The position numbers and the translations under genes were made by a program. Shown here piece by piece: positions 8,651-18,103 of a DNA stretch of 64,000 nt (position 1 is its first letter; each line of letters opens with the position of its first letter). The notes beneath the pieces were generated by a model that saw nothing but the letters and a program-made list of their open reading frames with translations, did no database searches and had not been told where the DNA came from. Source of the DNA: Jannaschia faecimaris (lineage in GTDB: Bacteria > Pseudomonadota > Alphaproteobacteria > Rhodobacterales > Rhodobacteraceae); the NCBI RefSeq assembly GCF_900107415.1, contig NZ_FNPX01000014.1, forward strand, positions 39,207 through 103,206, in the 5' to 3' direction.

Positions 8651-9010
8651 GGGGCATCTCCGGTATGGCGACTTCATATGTGAGGGCTGGATGGGGCGGT
8701 GTCAACGACTTGGAACCGTTCTAAATACCGGGGCTTCAATTTCAGCGGCTCATTCGGGGTGCCAGTTACCGCGCCCTCGAAATGCAATCAGTGTTCTGAA
8801 CCGTGAAGTGACACAGGGGACCGGACGTGTCGCGCGACAGCGGTTTTCGGTGAGATCGCACATGGTCGAAACGAGTCGTGGGCGGAACTGGGCCCTCGCA
8901 AAGAAGCGATCATCACTTGGTCGTTCATCCGGTCACCGAGCCTCCGCCCATGCGGTGGCACGGATTTTGACGCGTGGCCGGTCACCAGCATTGCCTGCCA
9001 GGCAGTCCTG
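8651..9010. other. Intergenic region, no gene recognised
   Basis: A 360-nt stretch between the NifU-like and universal stress protein genes, both on the minus strand. It should hold the NifU promoter near its left end. Short open frames occur, but none has a ribosome-binding site or a recognisable product. No tRNA-like fold was found by eye. Confidence 0.5.
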
Positions 9011-9466
9011 TCAGGCGATGCCCTCGAGCTGTTCCTTGGTCAAATCCCCCGGTACGATCGTCAGCGGTATCGGCAGGGTTCCGGCAGATTTCGTCAGGTA
9101 GGTGACGAGCGGGCCGGGCCCCTTGCCCCCCGAGCTTGCCCCGAGAACGACGACGCCGATCTCGGGGTCTTCGCTGATCTGGGCCAGGATCTCTGTCGCA
9201 GGCTCCCCTTCGCGGATGACCAGGTGTGGCTCCAGTTGGTGTCGGTCGCGCATCCATTTCGCGAAAACCTCGAAATGCGCGACGATGCGTTCGCGCGCCT
9301 CCTCGCGCATGATGTCGCCGACTCCGATCCAATGGTTGAATTCATCTGGCGGGATTACCGACAGGATTTCGATCCCGCCGCCGGTGTGTTCGGCGCGCAG
9401 CGCGGCGAAGCGCATGGCGTTCAGGCATTCACGGCTGTCGTCCAGGATGACGAGAAACTTGCGCAT
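9011..9466 (-). CDS. Universal stress protein (UspA family)
   Basis: A 151-residue single-domain Usp protein. It begins MRKFLVILDDSRECLNAMRF with the conserved nucleotide-side aspartates and ends with VVVLGASSGGKGPGPLV, which resembles the ATP-binding G-x2-G-x9-G(S/T) element. The role in stress tolerance is only inferred from the family. The start at 9466 matches the family N-terminus; upstream starts at 9502 and 9568 would add unrelated sequence. No strong ribosome-binding site is visible for any of them. Confidence 0.85.
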   Translation of the reverse strand: MRKFLVILDDSRECLNAMRFAALRAEHTGGGIEILSVIPPDEFNHWIGVGDIMREEARERIVAHFEVFAKWMRDRHQLEPHLVIREGEPATEILAQISEDPEIGVVVLGASSGGKGPGPLVTYLTKSAGTLPIPLTIVPGDLTKEQLEGIA

Positions 9467-9640
9467 GGGGGCCCCGGTAATCGTTTCTGTGGTGTTCAGC
9501 ATTGCCCTGCGCGGGTGGTTCTGTCCACCGGATTGCTGCCCTGTCGTCACATGATGCACGGCAAGCATCGGCGGGAAGGTGCGGTCGCGCGCGTCGCCCT
9601 TATGACGGCACGAGCGGCAGAGCCGCCGTCAGCCGCACGA

Positions 9641-10504
9641 TCAGGCGGCCGAGAGGGCCCAATCCCAATACATCTCTCGCACACGACGTGTGACGGGCCC
9701 GACCTGGTACTGACGGTGGTCGAAAGCGGTCACGGGCGTCACCTTGGTCAGGTTTCCTGACAGAAATACTTCATCGGCACCGCGGAAATCATCGAAGGAC
9801 AGAACCGTCTCGTGCACCTTCATACCATCGGCCCGAAGGTTGATGATATGACGAGCGCGCGTGATCCCGGCGAGGAATGTTCCGTTGGGAACCGGAGTGG
9901 AGACCTCTCCGTCTTTCACCATGAACACGTTGGAGGTGGCGCTTTCGGCCACGTTTCCCATCACATCCGCCGATAACGCGTTTCCGAAGCCCTTGGCCTG
10001 TGCCTCGGCGAGCATCCGTGCGTTGTTGGGGTACAAGCACCCCGCTTTCGCGTCACAGACCGAGCTTTCCTGCACGGGGCGCCGGAAGCGGGTTTCCGTC
10101 AGCGTCGTCGTCTTGTCGGGCGCGTGCATCGGGACTTCTTCCAGGCAGATGGCGAAGCCCGTTTCCGCCTTAGACGGAACCAGCCCCAATTCGCTTCCGT
10201 GAATGCCCCAATACATGGGGCGGATATAAATCGCCGCGTCAGGCGCATAGCCTTCCAGCCCTTCCTGCACCAACTCCGCAATCTGTGCGGGCTCCATCGT
10301 CGGTTCAAGCATCAGCGCTTCGGCCGAGCGGTTGACGCGGGCGCAGTGCTTATCGAGATCGGGTGTGACGCCCTCGAAACGGCGGGCACCGTCGAAGACC
10401 GAACTGCCCTGCCACATGCCGTGATCGGCGGCGCGCATCACCGGAACGTCGCCGTCGTGCCAGGTGCCCTCGAAATAGGTGCGGATTGCTTTGCCGAACG
10501 CCAT
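9641..10504 (-). CDS. ilvE: Branched-chain amino acid aminotransferase (class IV PLP)
   Basis: A 287-residue fold-type IV PLP aminotransferase. The catalytic lysine lies in CDAKAGCLYPNN near residue 160, followed by the cofactor-binding segment GNVAESATSNVFMVKDG and the phosphate-binding region FLAGITRARHI. It likely transfers the amino group of leucine, isoleucine or valine to 2-oxoglutarate; a D-amino-acid or 4-amino-4-deoxychorismate activity cannot be excluded from sequence alone. The ATG at 10504 has GGGAG about 9 nt upstream. The gene diverges from the HugZ-like gene, so 10505-10602 should contain both promoters. Confidence 0.85.
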   Translation of the reverse strand: MAFGKAIRTYFEGTWHDGDVPVMRAADHGMWQGSSVFDGARRFEGVTPDLDKHCARVNRSAEALMLEPTMEPAQIAELVQEGLEGYAPDAAIYIRPMYWGIHGSELGLVPSKAETGFAICLEEVPMHAPDKTTTLTETRFRRPVQESSVCDAKAGCLYPNNARMLAEAQAKGFGNALSADVMGNVAESATSNVFMVKDGEVSTPVPNGTFLAGITRARHIINLRADGMKVHETVLSFDDFRGADEVFLSGNLTKVTPVTAFDHRQYQVGPVTRRVREMYWDWALSAA

Positions 10505-10602
10505 GCCCGTTCTCCCGTCTGATACTAGGGGGACACTAGGTGCCGTGCCTTGTGAGGTCCAGCGGGGCCTTGCACTCGAATTGCGCCGTGCAACAAGGGG
10601 AC

Positions 10603-11070
10603 ATGCCAAATACGTATCAGCCAGTTGATGACGATAGCCGCGCGCTTGCGGAAACTTTGCTGCGGGGGGCGGCTCATGCGGCGCTCGGCACCCTGCGGGA
10701 TGGTGCGCCGATGGTGACGCGGGTGGGCTGCCTGTGGATGTCGGGGCAAGGGCTAGGTCTATTGCTGTCGGATTTGTCGGATCATGCGCGGTCTCTCGCT
10801 GAAGATGCCCGCTGCTCCGCCTTGACCGGAGAGCCTGCGTCACGCGGCGATCCACTGAACCATCCGCGGCTGACACTGTTGGGGCAAGCAGAGCCGGTCG
10901 ACAAGGCGACGCATCGCGACACCTGGCTGGCCGCGCGCCCCAAGGCCGCGCTTTACTACGACTTCACGGATTTCCGGCTGCATATCCTCCGTCCGACCGC
11001 GGCGCTGCTCAACGGCGGTTTCGGAAAGGCTTTTCGGTTGTCCGGCGAAGACCTCGGCGTCGAACCATGA
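10603..11070 (+). CDS. HugZ-like pyridoxamine 5'-phosphate oxidase-fold protein
   Basis: A 155-residue split-barrel flavin-binding-type protein. The segment AALGTLRDGAPMVTRVGCLW near residue 30 and the later DLSDHARSLAEDARCSALTGE are typical of the HugZ/PNPOx-like family, some of which degrade haem. The C-terminal DUF2470 extension seen in full HugZ proteins is absent, so the activity is uncertain. The start at 10603 has AAGGGGAC directly upstream. It overlaps the next gene by 4 nt (ATGA). Confidence 0.82.
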   Translation: MPNTYQPVDDDSRALAETLLRGAAHAALGTLRDGAPMVTRVGCLWMSGQGLGLLLSDLSDHARSLAEDARCSALTGEPASRGDPLNHPRLTLLGQAEPVDKATHRDTWLAARPKAALYYDFTDFRLHILRPTAALLNGGFGKAFRLSGEDLGVEP

Positions 11071-11549
11071 CCACCGCGATGATTCTCGGCTGTGCCGTGC
11101 TTCCCGACGGCAACCCGTCGCCGACGTTCGAATTGCGCATCCGCCATGCTTTCGAACTCTACCGGTCCGGACGTGTGTCACGGGTCTGCGTGACCGGCGG
11201 CCTCGGACGATACGGGCCGCCCGAGGCCCATGTGGCCTATGACCGATTGCTCGCTCTTGGGGTGCGCTCAAACGACATACTGGTCGAGGACACGTCGATA
11301 AACACCATCCAGAATCTGACGCACGCGTTCCCGCTCGTTTCGGATGGTCCTGTCATACTCGTTTCCAACCGGTGGCATCTGCCGCGTGCGCGCCTTGTCG
11401 CGTGGATCATCGGTATGCCGGTGTCGGTGTCGGGGCCGCAGGGTACGGTCCCCCTGAAATCGACGATGGCGGCGATCCTGCGAGAGGTCGCCGCCACGCC
11501 ATTCACGGTCGTGCGCGCAGTCAGGTGGGCGCGTCGCAACGCACGGTGA
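11067..11549 (+). CDS. YdcF/ElyC (DUF218) family protein
   Basis: A 160-residue DUF218-domain protein. It has the typical start MILGCAVLPDG, then VCVTGGLGRYGPPEAHVAYD, the substrate-pocket strand LVEDTSINTIQN and VSNRWHLPRA. Family members are implicated in cell-envelope or nucleotide-binding functions, but the reaction is not known. It lacks the N-terminal membrane helices of SanA/ElyC. The ATG overlaps the HugZ-like stop codon, and the 3' end overlaps the convergent beta-helix gene by 29 nt. Confidence 0.8.
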   Translation: MTTAMILGCAVLPDGNPSPTFELRIRHAFELYRSGRVSRVCVTGGLGRYGPPEAHVAYDRLLALGVRSNDILVEDTSINTIQNLTHAFPLVSDGPVILVSNRWHLPRARLVAWIIGMPVSVSGPQGTVPLKSTMAAILREVAATPFTVVRAVRWARRNAR

Positions 11550-13821
11550 CGAAGCCGCGTCCCTTCACCGCCTCGGGCCAGTTCAGCCTGATGGATTGCC
11601 TGTCGCTTCCCACCTGCCCGGTGGCATGGGGCGCGGAATAGACGGTCGTGTTGTTGCTTCTGCGTATTGCCCCGTCCGCCATGAATGCTGTGATCACCTT
11701 TGCTTCGCCACCGAACGGAAGATAGTCGGCCAGGCTTACCTCCCAGGTCGATTGTACCGATCCTTCGTCGAGCGGGAGGGTAATTGGATTCTGGAACTGT
11801 TTTAGCACTGCGTGGAACGTGTTGGAATGGACGTTGACGTCCGTGAAGCGTTGGTAGTCCAGTTCTGCGTGGGTCGTATCGACCATGTCGACCCTTTCCA
11901 GTGCCTGTCCGCGGATCGTCTTGAACGAATTGCCGGTCACAGTCATCCCATTGACGTAATGCCCCGTTCCAAAAGGTTTGATGTGAAGCGGTCGATAGCT
12001 GCTCGGGACATTGGAAGAGAAGATGATGTTGCCCACGATCTGCAAGCCGCCGAAGGAAAGCTCGCTTGCAAAATCGGGGTCACCGTCATGCTCGTTCGTC
12101 CACTCCAGATAGGCGTTGTCGACATAATTGCCCACGAAGACGGTTTTCGCCTGCGCCTCCGCAAACACGATTCCCGCAGTGCGGTTGCCCAACGCGTCGT
12201 TGTCGCCCTGGAAGAAATGGTTGCCCGTCACGATGTGCCCCGATCCGCCCAGCACGGCGAAATGCCGGAATTTTACCGCCCGGTTGTTGCGGATCTTCGT
12301 GTCGTTGGCGTTCACGTTGAAGCCGATGCTGACCCGCTGGTTCACGTCGTCCTGCTGCTCGGAAGAAATGAACTGGCAGCGGTCGATCAGCAGGCCCTGA
12401 CACCCAACTCCATGACTGGTGATGCCACGGTCCTTGGGGGCGTTGATATAACAGTCCTTCACATGAAAGATCAGGCCAGCTGGCGGCAACAGGATGCCGG
12501 AAGAGCGCCCGGCCATCAGAATCTCGATATCCTCTAGCGTAAACCGCTGAAGTGTGTCGAAGCCGCTGAAATCGAGGGCATAGCGGAACCGCTTGAAGGT
12601 ATAGGTCTGTCGGACTGGCGCGCCCCACAGGGCGGCGGATAACGTGATCTGGTTGCGCCCCACGTCCTTGGACAGCACGTAAACCTCGCGCCCGACCCCC
12701 TGCGGGCCTTCGACAAGCGATCCGACCTCGATCTGCGCAATGTTTGCCACATTGGTCAGTTCGCGCGGTGTGGCCGGGTCGAAATCGGCCCCGCCTGTCG
12801 CGATGCCCGTGGCAAAGGCGGGCGAGTCCTGAATGTCGAGCTGGCCGTTCTTGATCGACCGCTGGTTGGCATAGGTCGTCTTGTCAAAGACGGCCGCCTG
12901 AACATCCAATGGCTGCGTCAGTTCGATCCGACGACCCCGAAGGTCCAGCGTATCGTGATCGGTGAAATTGAAAAGCGCCTGGATTCCCCGTCGCAACCCC
13001 TCTTCCTCAACCCCGCCGAAAGCGTCGATATAGCTGTTGATTTCGAAGTTCCGCACCAGGCTCAGGCGCTTGGACGCGGGCATCACGCAATGGCCCTGAA
13101 AACGGACGGGGCTGTTGAACGTCACATGCTCGTTCAGCATGTAGACGCCCTCCGATACCAGAACCGTTCGGCCATTCGCGGCGCTATCGGCCCGCTCGAA
13201 GGCCGCGCTGTCGTCGGTCACGCCGTCCCCAACCGCGCCATAGTCGCGCACATCGATCACGTCGATCAGGCCGCCCAAAAAGGCACCGGTTACGTCCTCG
13301 AGCTCGATATCGTCGATCCGTACGATTCCGCCGCTGTTCCCCAGAAGATCCAGACCCACGTGCACTGCCGCGACTTGCTCTCCGAATGTCAGATCGACAC
13401 CGCTGCGGTTGGATGTGGCGAAGATCACGCTGACCGTTTCGACTTGGCCATAGGACGAAAGGGTGATCTCGGATCCATAGGTATCGGGTCCGGATACGAC
13501 TGCGCCGTTCGAACTGACTGGTGTCACCGCCGCTCGCACACGCGGTAAATTGCCTGAGATTGCCTTCACCCGGACCGTGACCCGCAGATAGCAGCCGGGT
13601 GTGACTGGCGTGTCGCCCATCCAGCGGACTTTCTGAACCGTGCTTGCTTTCAGCAGCTCAAGCGCACCGCCAAAATCCTGGTCGGCCGGCACGACCGCTG
13701 CATTGGTCGCATTGGCATAGGTGTCCGAACCGGGCACGCCGTCCTGGCTTGACCAGACGTCCAACCCGTTCTTGAACGGAGGTGGTGCCAATTGCAGTCC
13801 CTCAGTGATCACCTTGTTCAT
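11521..13821 (-). CDS. Large right-handed beta-helix protein (pectate lyase 3 / GH28-related)
   Basis: A 766-residue protein. Residues 1-190 form an all-beta region (MNKVITEGLQLAPPPF, then DVWSSQDGVPGSDTYANA) resembling a carbohydrate-binding or attachment domain. The segment VIDVRDYGAVGDGVTDDSAA near residue 200 is the hallmark of the Pectate_lyase_3 superfamily, followed by about 400 residues of parallel beta-helix with repeated N-x-F/I ladders. No signal peptide is visible. Such proteins occur as polysaccharide lyases, tailspikes or surface-attached glycan-binding proteins; the substrate is unknown here. The start at 13821 has AGGGG 8 nt upstream. A CtrA-like box and three hairpins lie in its leader. 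Confidence 0.85.
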   Translation of the reverse strand: MNKVITEGLQLAPPPFKNGLDVWSSQDGVPGSDTYANATNAAVVPADQDFGGALELLKASTVQKVRWMGDTPVTPGCYLRVTVRVKAISGNLPRVRAAVTPVSSNGAVVSGPDTYGSEITLSSYGQVETVSVIFATSNRSGVDLTFGEQVAAVHVGLDLLGNSGGIVRIDDIELEDVTGAFLGGLIDVIDVRDYGAVGDGVTDDSAAFERADSAANGRTVLVSEGVYMLNEHVTFNSPVRFQGHCVMPASKRLSLVRNFEINSYIDAFGGVEEEGLRRGIQALFNFTDHDTLDLRGRRIELTQPLDVQAAVFDKTTYANQRSIKNGQLDIQDSPAFATGIATGGADFDPATPRELTNVANIAQIEVGSLVEGPQGVGREVYVLSKDVGRNQITLSAALWGAPVRQTYTFKRFRYALDFSGFDTLQRFTLEDIEILMAGRSSGILLPPAGLIFHVKDCYINAPKDRGITSHGVGCQGLLIDRCQFISSEQQDDVNQRVSIGFNVNANDTKIRNNRAVKFRHFAVLGGSGHIVTGNHFFQGDNDALGNRTAGIVFAEAQAKTVFVGNYVDNAYLEWTNEHDGDPDFASELSFGGLQIVGNIIFSSNVPSSYRPLHIKPFGTGHYVNGMTVTGNSFKTIRGQALERVDMVDTTHAELDYQRFTDVNVHSNTFHAVLKQFQNPITLPLDEGSVQSTWEVSLADYLPFGGEAKVITAFMADGAIRRSNNTTVYSAPHATGQVGSDRQSIRLNWPEAVKGRGFVTVRCDAPT

Positions 13822-13876
13822 TTCAGTCCCCTTCGGCCTTGCGCCAGTGCAGTTCTTGATGGTGCCCAAACGAAAA

Positions 13877-13908
13877 GGACCGCCCTTGGCCTTCGGCCAG
13901 GACGGTCC
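13877..13908 (-). terminator. Strong hairpin with U-run in the beta-helix gene leader
   Basis: GGACCG (13877-13882) pairs with CGGTCC (13903-13908), with an inner GGCC/GGCC stem. On the minus strand it is followed by TTTTCGTTT, so it has the form of an intrinsic terminator reading toward the beta-helix gene. No gene on this strand ends just upstream (the nearest stops at 14087), so it is either the end of a small RNA or a transcription attenuator of the beta-helix gene. Two more hairpins stand before it, at 13922-13938 and 13941-13959. Confidence 0.6.
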
Positions 13909-13986
13909 TCGTCAGTGCGTATGCGGGGTTCCCCCGCAGAGGGGCGACTCAGTTGCCCCGATGGAGATCAATCTGCTCGGGAACGA

Positions 13987-14001
13987 TTAACAGGCGGTTA
14001 A
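13987..14001. promoter_or_regulatory. CtrA-type binding box (TTAA-N7-TTAA)
   Basis: TTAA at 13987-13990 and TTAA at 13998-14001 are separated by exactly 7 nt, the full consensus of the alphaproteobacterial response regulator CtrA. It lies about 165 bp upstream of the beta-helix gene start and just before its hairpin-rich leader. CtrA control is inferred from the motif only. Confidence 0.5.
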
Positions 14002-14086
14002 GCAAAATCGGCAACGATCCATTGCTCCCGACAATCATAGTGTTTCGATCTGGCCCAGATCTCGGCCAAGTATGCGAGCCGTCGCT

Positions 14087-14488
14087 TCACGCCCCGACCT
14101 CCGGTGCTTCCAGGAGTTGGACACCGGCGATCTTCCAACCATCGGGCGTCTCGATCATCGTGTATTTCAACTGGTGCAGCCTTCCGAAACCATCGGTTAT
14201 CAACACATCCTGCATCCAGATCGCGCCATCGCTATCGGTGCCGAGGTATTCGATCGAGCCGGGTTGCCAGACCATCGGATACCCGCGTCGAACCATAAGT
14301 CCGAAGTTATCAGCGGTTCCAAACATGCCTTTGATATTTGGTGCCGCGTAAGTGAATGCTGTCGTGAAGTCGTCGGCCTTGAAAGCCTCGATCTGCGCGC
14401 CGATCACTCTCTGAATCGCGCCTTCGTCCGCCTGTGCAGATCCAACCGCCCCCAGTGCAATCGCCACTGCCGCCAGAATACCCTTCAT
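14087..14488 (-). CDS. DUF4864 domain-containing secreted protein
   Basis: A 133-residue protein with an N-terminal signal peptide (MKGILAAVAIALGAVGSAQA) and one DUF4864 domain, recognised from the opening IQRVIGAQIEAFKADDFTTAF, the central MVRRGYPMVW and the closing GWKIAGVQLLEAPEVGA. Such NTF2-like small domains are common periplasmic proteins in Rhodobacteraceae with unknown role. The ATG has AGGAGG 8 nt upstream. Confidence 0.85.
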   Translation of the reverse strand: MKGILAAVAIALGAVGSAQADEGAIQRVIGAQIEAFKADDFTTAFTYAAPNIKGMFGTADNFGLMVRRGYPMVWQPGSIEYLGTDSDGAIWMQDVLITDGFGRLHQLKYTMIETPDGWKIAGVQLLEAPEVGA

Positions 14489-14559
14489 GCTCGCGCCCTC
14501 CTGAAACTCATTAATTTAGCTTAGAACGGTTCAGTCACGAAACAATGCGACCATGAGTT

Positions 14560-16128
14560 TCAGCCAAGCTGACCCGTCAGCGCCTGATCAATCAGATCTG
14601 CTGTCTCGGCTACACCATAGAGTGCGATGAAGCCGCCGAAGCGTGGTCCTTGATCCGCTCCGAGCAGAACCTGGTACAACGCCTTGAACCAGTCCCGCAT
14701 CGGCTCGAACCTGTCCCGGCCTACGTCGTAGACCAGACCTTGCAGCGCTTCGTCCGTGACCTCGCCTTGCCAGCTTCGCAAGCCGTCACGCAAGGCTTCC
14801 AAAGCCTCGCGCTCGGCATCCGTTGGCGCACGGTACACTTTGCACGGCTTAACGAAATCGTTGTAATATCGCACCGCACCTGCTGCGGCCTTGTCCATTT
14901 GCGGGTTCGCCGCCGGCGATGCATCGGGTGCATACCGGTTGATGAAGCCCCAGAGAACGCCCTTGTCCTCGGCTCCCGAAACGCTCGCGATATTCAAGAG
15001 CATCGAGAACGGCACCACCATGTCCGACGTTGGCACTTCTCTCCCATGGATGTGGAAGACCGGGTTGTTCGCTTGCTTGTCCGCATCCTGATCGGGATAG
15101 GCGCGCAATTGCTGGTGGTATTCGTCCACGGCCTTGGGAATCACATCGAAATGCATCCGTTTGGCCGTTTTGGGCTTCTGGTACATGAAATATGACAGGC
15201 TTTCCGTCGCCGCATAGGTCAGCCATTCGTCGATCGACAGACCATTTCCCGACGATTTGGATATCTTGTGCCCCTCGGCATCCAGAAACAGCTCGTACGT
15301 GAAATTCTCGGGGGGGCGTCCGCCCAAGGCCCGGCAGATTCCACCGTAAATCGGCGTGTTTGCGGCATGGTCCTTGCCGTACATCTCGAAATCCACGCCT
15401 AGCGCGGCCCAGCGCGCGCCGAAGTCCGGCTTCCACTGCAGCTTCACGTGCCCGCCTGTGACCGGCAGGGTCCATTCGCGTCCGTCTTCGTCATCGAAGG
15501 TCACCGTGCCTTCGGCCGCATTCACGTGCTTCATCGGCACATAAAGGACCCGCCCCGTTTCGGGGTGGATCGGAAGAAAAATCGAATATGTCTGCCGCCG
15601 TTCCTCGCGTAGGGATTTCAACATGATCGCCATCACGTCGTCATAACGTTCCGCCGCGCGTCGCAGCACCGTGTCAAACTTGCCGGAGCCATAGAATTCC
15701 GTGGCCGAGATGAAGTCGTACTCGAACCCGAAGGTGTCCAGGAATCGCCGCAGTATCGCGTTGTTGTGCGCGCCGAAGCTTTCGTGAGTGCCAAACGGAT
15801 CGGGAACGCTCGTCAGCGGCTTTTGCAGGTGTTCGCGCAAGGCCGCCGGGCCGGGCACATTCTCCGGCACCTTCCGCATCCCGTCCAGGTCGTCCGAGAA
15901 ACAGATCAGCCGCGTCGGGATATCCGAAATCACGTTCAGGGCGCGACGTACCATCGTCGTTCGCGCCACTTCACCGAAGGTCCCGATATGCGGCAATCCG
16001 CTGGGGCCATAGCCGGTTTCGAACAGGACATGGTCCTTGCCGGCCCCTTCAACCCGTTTCAGCAGCTTGCGGGCCTCCTCGAACGGCCAGGCCTTTGACT
16101 TCAGGGCAGCGTCACGCAAGCTCGTCAT
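14560..16128 (-). CDS. lysK: Lysine--tRNA ligase, class I
   Basis: A 522-residue class I (archaeal-type) lysyl-tRNA synthetase, the form used by many alphaproteobacteria instead of class II LysS. The Rossmann-fold signature appears as LPHIGTF (HIGH-type, histidine at residue 47) and [11 protein letters not shown] (KMSKS-type) near residue 290. It charges tRNA-Lys in the cytoplasm. Length is normal for the family. It stands alone; the ATG at 16128 is preceded by GAGG at about 10 nt. Confidence 0.95.
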   Translation of the reverse strand: MTSLRDAALKSKAWPFEEARKLLKRVEGAGKDHVLFETGYGPSGLPHIGTFGEVARTTMVRRALNVISDIPTRLICFSDDLDGMRKVPENVPGPAALREHLQKPLTSVPDPFGTHESFGAHNNAILRRFLDTFGFEYDFISATEFYGSGKFDTVLRRAAERYDDVMAIMLKSLREERRQTYSIFLPIHPETGRVLYVPMKHVNAAEGTVTFDDEDGREWTLPVTGGHVKLQWKPDFGARWAALGVDFEMYGKDHAANTPIYGGICRALGGRPPENFTYELFLDAEGHKISKSSGNGLSIDEWLTYAATESLSYFMYQKPKTAKRMHFDVIPKAVDEYHQQLRAYPDQDADKQANNPVFHIHGREVPTSDMVVPFSMLLNIASVSGAEDKGVLWGFINRYAPDASPAANPQMDKAAAGAVRYYNDFVKPCKVYRAPTDAEREALEALRDGLRSWQGEVTDEALQGLVYDVGRDRFEPMRDWFKALYQVLLGADQGPRFGGFIALYGVAETADLIDQALTGQLG

Positions 16129-16212
16129 GGGAGTATCCTCGGGGTTAAAGCGGCCTTGACCTATTGCGGCAGTGTGGCGTCGTCAATAAATCCTTGTGCG
16201 AAGGAGCCCGAC

Positions 16213-16629
16213 ATGACTGACACCAGCTTTTCCCCGCAGGACGCACTTGTCGCGTTGATGATTACGATCTCTGCGTCGGACGCCAGAATCCGCACGTCGG
16301 AGTTGCTGACGATTCAGTCCATCGTGAACCACTTGCCGATTTTCGCGGACTTCGACGAAGATCGCCTAGAGGGCATCGCCCAGACCGTGTTTGACCTTCT
16401 GGAGGAAGAGGACGGTCTGGATGCGATCATCGGTCTGATCAAGAATGCCCTGCCGGCCACACACTTCGAGACGGCCTACGCACTCGCCTGCGACGTCGCG
16501 GCTGCGGACGGGACGGTTTTCCAGACCGAATTGGAGCTGTTACGCGAAATCCGTTATGAGTTCGATATCGATCCGCTGCATGCCGCGGCCATCGAGCGTG
16601 GCGCACGCGCCCGGCATCTGAAGTTGTAA
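16213..16629 (+). CDS. TerB-like (tellurite resistance TerB family) protein
   Basis: A 138-residue all-helical protein. The segment ALVALMITISASDARIRTSE and its partial repeat ALACDVAAADGTVFQTELEL are the two halves of the TerB fold, each with acidic residues that can bind metal. Stand-alone TerB proteins are common in Rhodobacteraceae and have no proven link to tellurite. The start at 16213 has AAGGAG 6 nt upstream; a longer frame from 16156 lacks such a site. The 16630-16914 region downstream shows no gene. Confidence 0.85.
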   Translation: MTDTSFSPQDALVALMITISASDARIRTSELLTIQSIVNHLPIFADFDEDRLEGIAQTVFDLLEEEDGLDAIIGLIKNALPATHFETAYALACDVAAADGTVFQTELELLREIRYEFDIDPLHAAAIERGARARHLKL

Positions 16630-16914
16630 GGGTGCACACCGTTGGCGTGACCTTCTCCTTATGCTGTAGACGTCTTGCGATCCGTATCGTTCCGTCTTTC
16701 TATATCCAGCCTCGCGGCAAGTTCGAATTTTGAAGTAAGGGGCCTTCCGTCGTGATGCGACGCGCGGCTGGTCTCGCAGGGCGGCGGGTTCGGCACGACG
16801 TTGATCGCCGCAACCCGACCCAATCAAGATCGATTACACTCAATTTACGCACCGCGAGGCCGGCTTGGTGCTTTGGATGTCTCTGACAATCGTCATGCGG
16901 CTGGTCGCACGCTG

Positions 16915-17949
16915 CTAGCGTATAACCTGCGCCGCTTGGCGAAACGACAGCAATCGCTTGCTCTTCTCATCCCACAAATGCAGCCGCGCATTCGCAAAGC
17001 TCTCGCGAATGGTCATCCGGTTGCCGTTGGACAGAACGGCGTGATCGCGCAGCACCTCGGGCAGGCGGTAAAACGGGATGCGGCTGTAGAGATGATGGAC
17101 ATGGTGGATGCCGATGTTCGCGCTCAGCCATTGCAGAACCGAAGGCAGAACGTAGTGCGAGCTTCCGTGCAGTGCGCTCTCGTGCAGGTCCCAGTCCTCA
17201 TCGGACTCCCAGTTTGTCGTCTCGAATTGATGCTGCACATAGAACAACCATACCCCCCCGATCGCGGCCAGAAGAGTCGTCGGTACGAAGATCAGCAGGA
17301 CGGGCATCAGACCGCCGAAATACACGATCAAGCCAAGCCCCGCGATAATCGCCGCATTCGTGTACATCGCACTGAACCAGTAACGTGCCTGCGCCATCAA
17401 GCCCAAGGGAAGACGGTTTTGCAGGAAGAACAGGTATCCCGGCCCCAGACCGAACAGGACGATGGGGTGGCGATAAAGCCGATATTTCAAGCGACCCCAA
17501 GTCGACAGGCTCATGTATTCCGCGACAGTCAGCGTACTGATGTCGCCGATCCCACGCCGACCAAGGTTGCCCGAGGAACTGTGGTGGATCGAATGCGACC
17601 GCCGCCACACATCATAGGGCGTCAGCGTGAGCACTCCCAGCGCGCGCCCGATCCAGTCGCTGACCGTGCGGCTTTTGAAGAAGGCACCATGGCCGCAATC
17701 ATGCTGGATCGCGAACAGGCGGATCAGGAAGGCGGCGTTGCAAAGCGAAAGCGCCAGCGTCAGCCAGGGACTGACCGACAGGGAGAGCCAGGCCAGGGCC
17801 CACAGAACGATGAACGGCCCAAGCGTCACGGCCAGTTCGAAGGAGCTGCGCCACGCACTCGGTTCGCGGTAATCTGAAAGGATCTTGATCCAGTCGCGTG
17901 CTTTTTTCATCTCGGGCTCGGGGCGAGACAATCGGGTTGGATCGGTCAT
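16915..17949 (-). CDS. Membrane fatty acid desaturase
   Basis: A 344-residue integral membrane di-iron enzyme. The three histidine boxes are present: HDCGH (residues 83-87), HSIHH (119-123) and HHVHH near residue 285. Hydrophobic pairs of helices flank them. This box pattern is that of acyl-lipid omega-type desaturases, which insert a double bond into membrane acyl chains. Regiospecificity cannot be read from sequence. The gene is monocistronic between an unannotated gap and the trpS region. Confidence 0.92.
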   Translation of the reverse strand: MTDPTRLSRPEPEMKKARDWIKILSDYREPSAWRSSFELAVTLGPFIVLWALAWLSLSVSPWLTLALSLCNAAFLIRLFAIQHDCGHGAFFKSRTVSDWIGRALGVLTLTPYDVWRRSHSIHHSSSGNLGRRGIGDISTLTVAEYMSLSTWGRLKYRLYRHPIVLFGLGPGYLFFLQNRLPLGLMAQARYWFSAMYTNAAIIAGLGLIVYFGGLMPVLLIFVPTTLLAAIGGVWLFYVQHQFETTNWESDEDWDLHESALHGSSHYVLPSVLQWLSANIGIHHVHHLYSRIPFYRLPEVLRDHAVLSNGNRMTIRESFANARLHLWDEKSKRLLSFRQAAQVIR

Positions 17950-18103
17950 GGGCCTGCTCTTCTAGTTGTTGCCGCCTTGATACCGGAATTGACCCTTAGG
18001 GCAACGTCGAACGCCCGTTATCGTGAAACGGGGCGAAACTGTCGCATCTCGGTCTGGCACCAAACGGCCCGGTTCAGCCCGGGCGAACAGGGCAAGATTG
18101 CGT

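Noticed and set aside
16801..17877. A 358-residue open frame opposite the desaturase gene.
   Set aside because: Shadow of the desaturase coding strand; charged and repetitive, with no family features.
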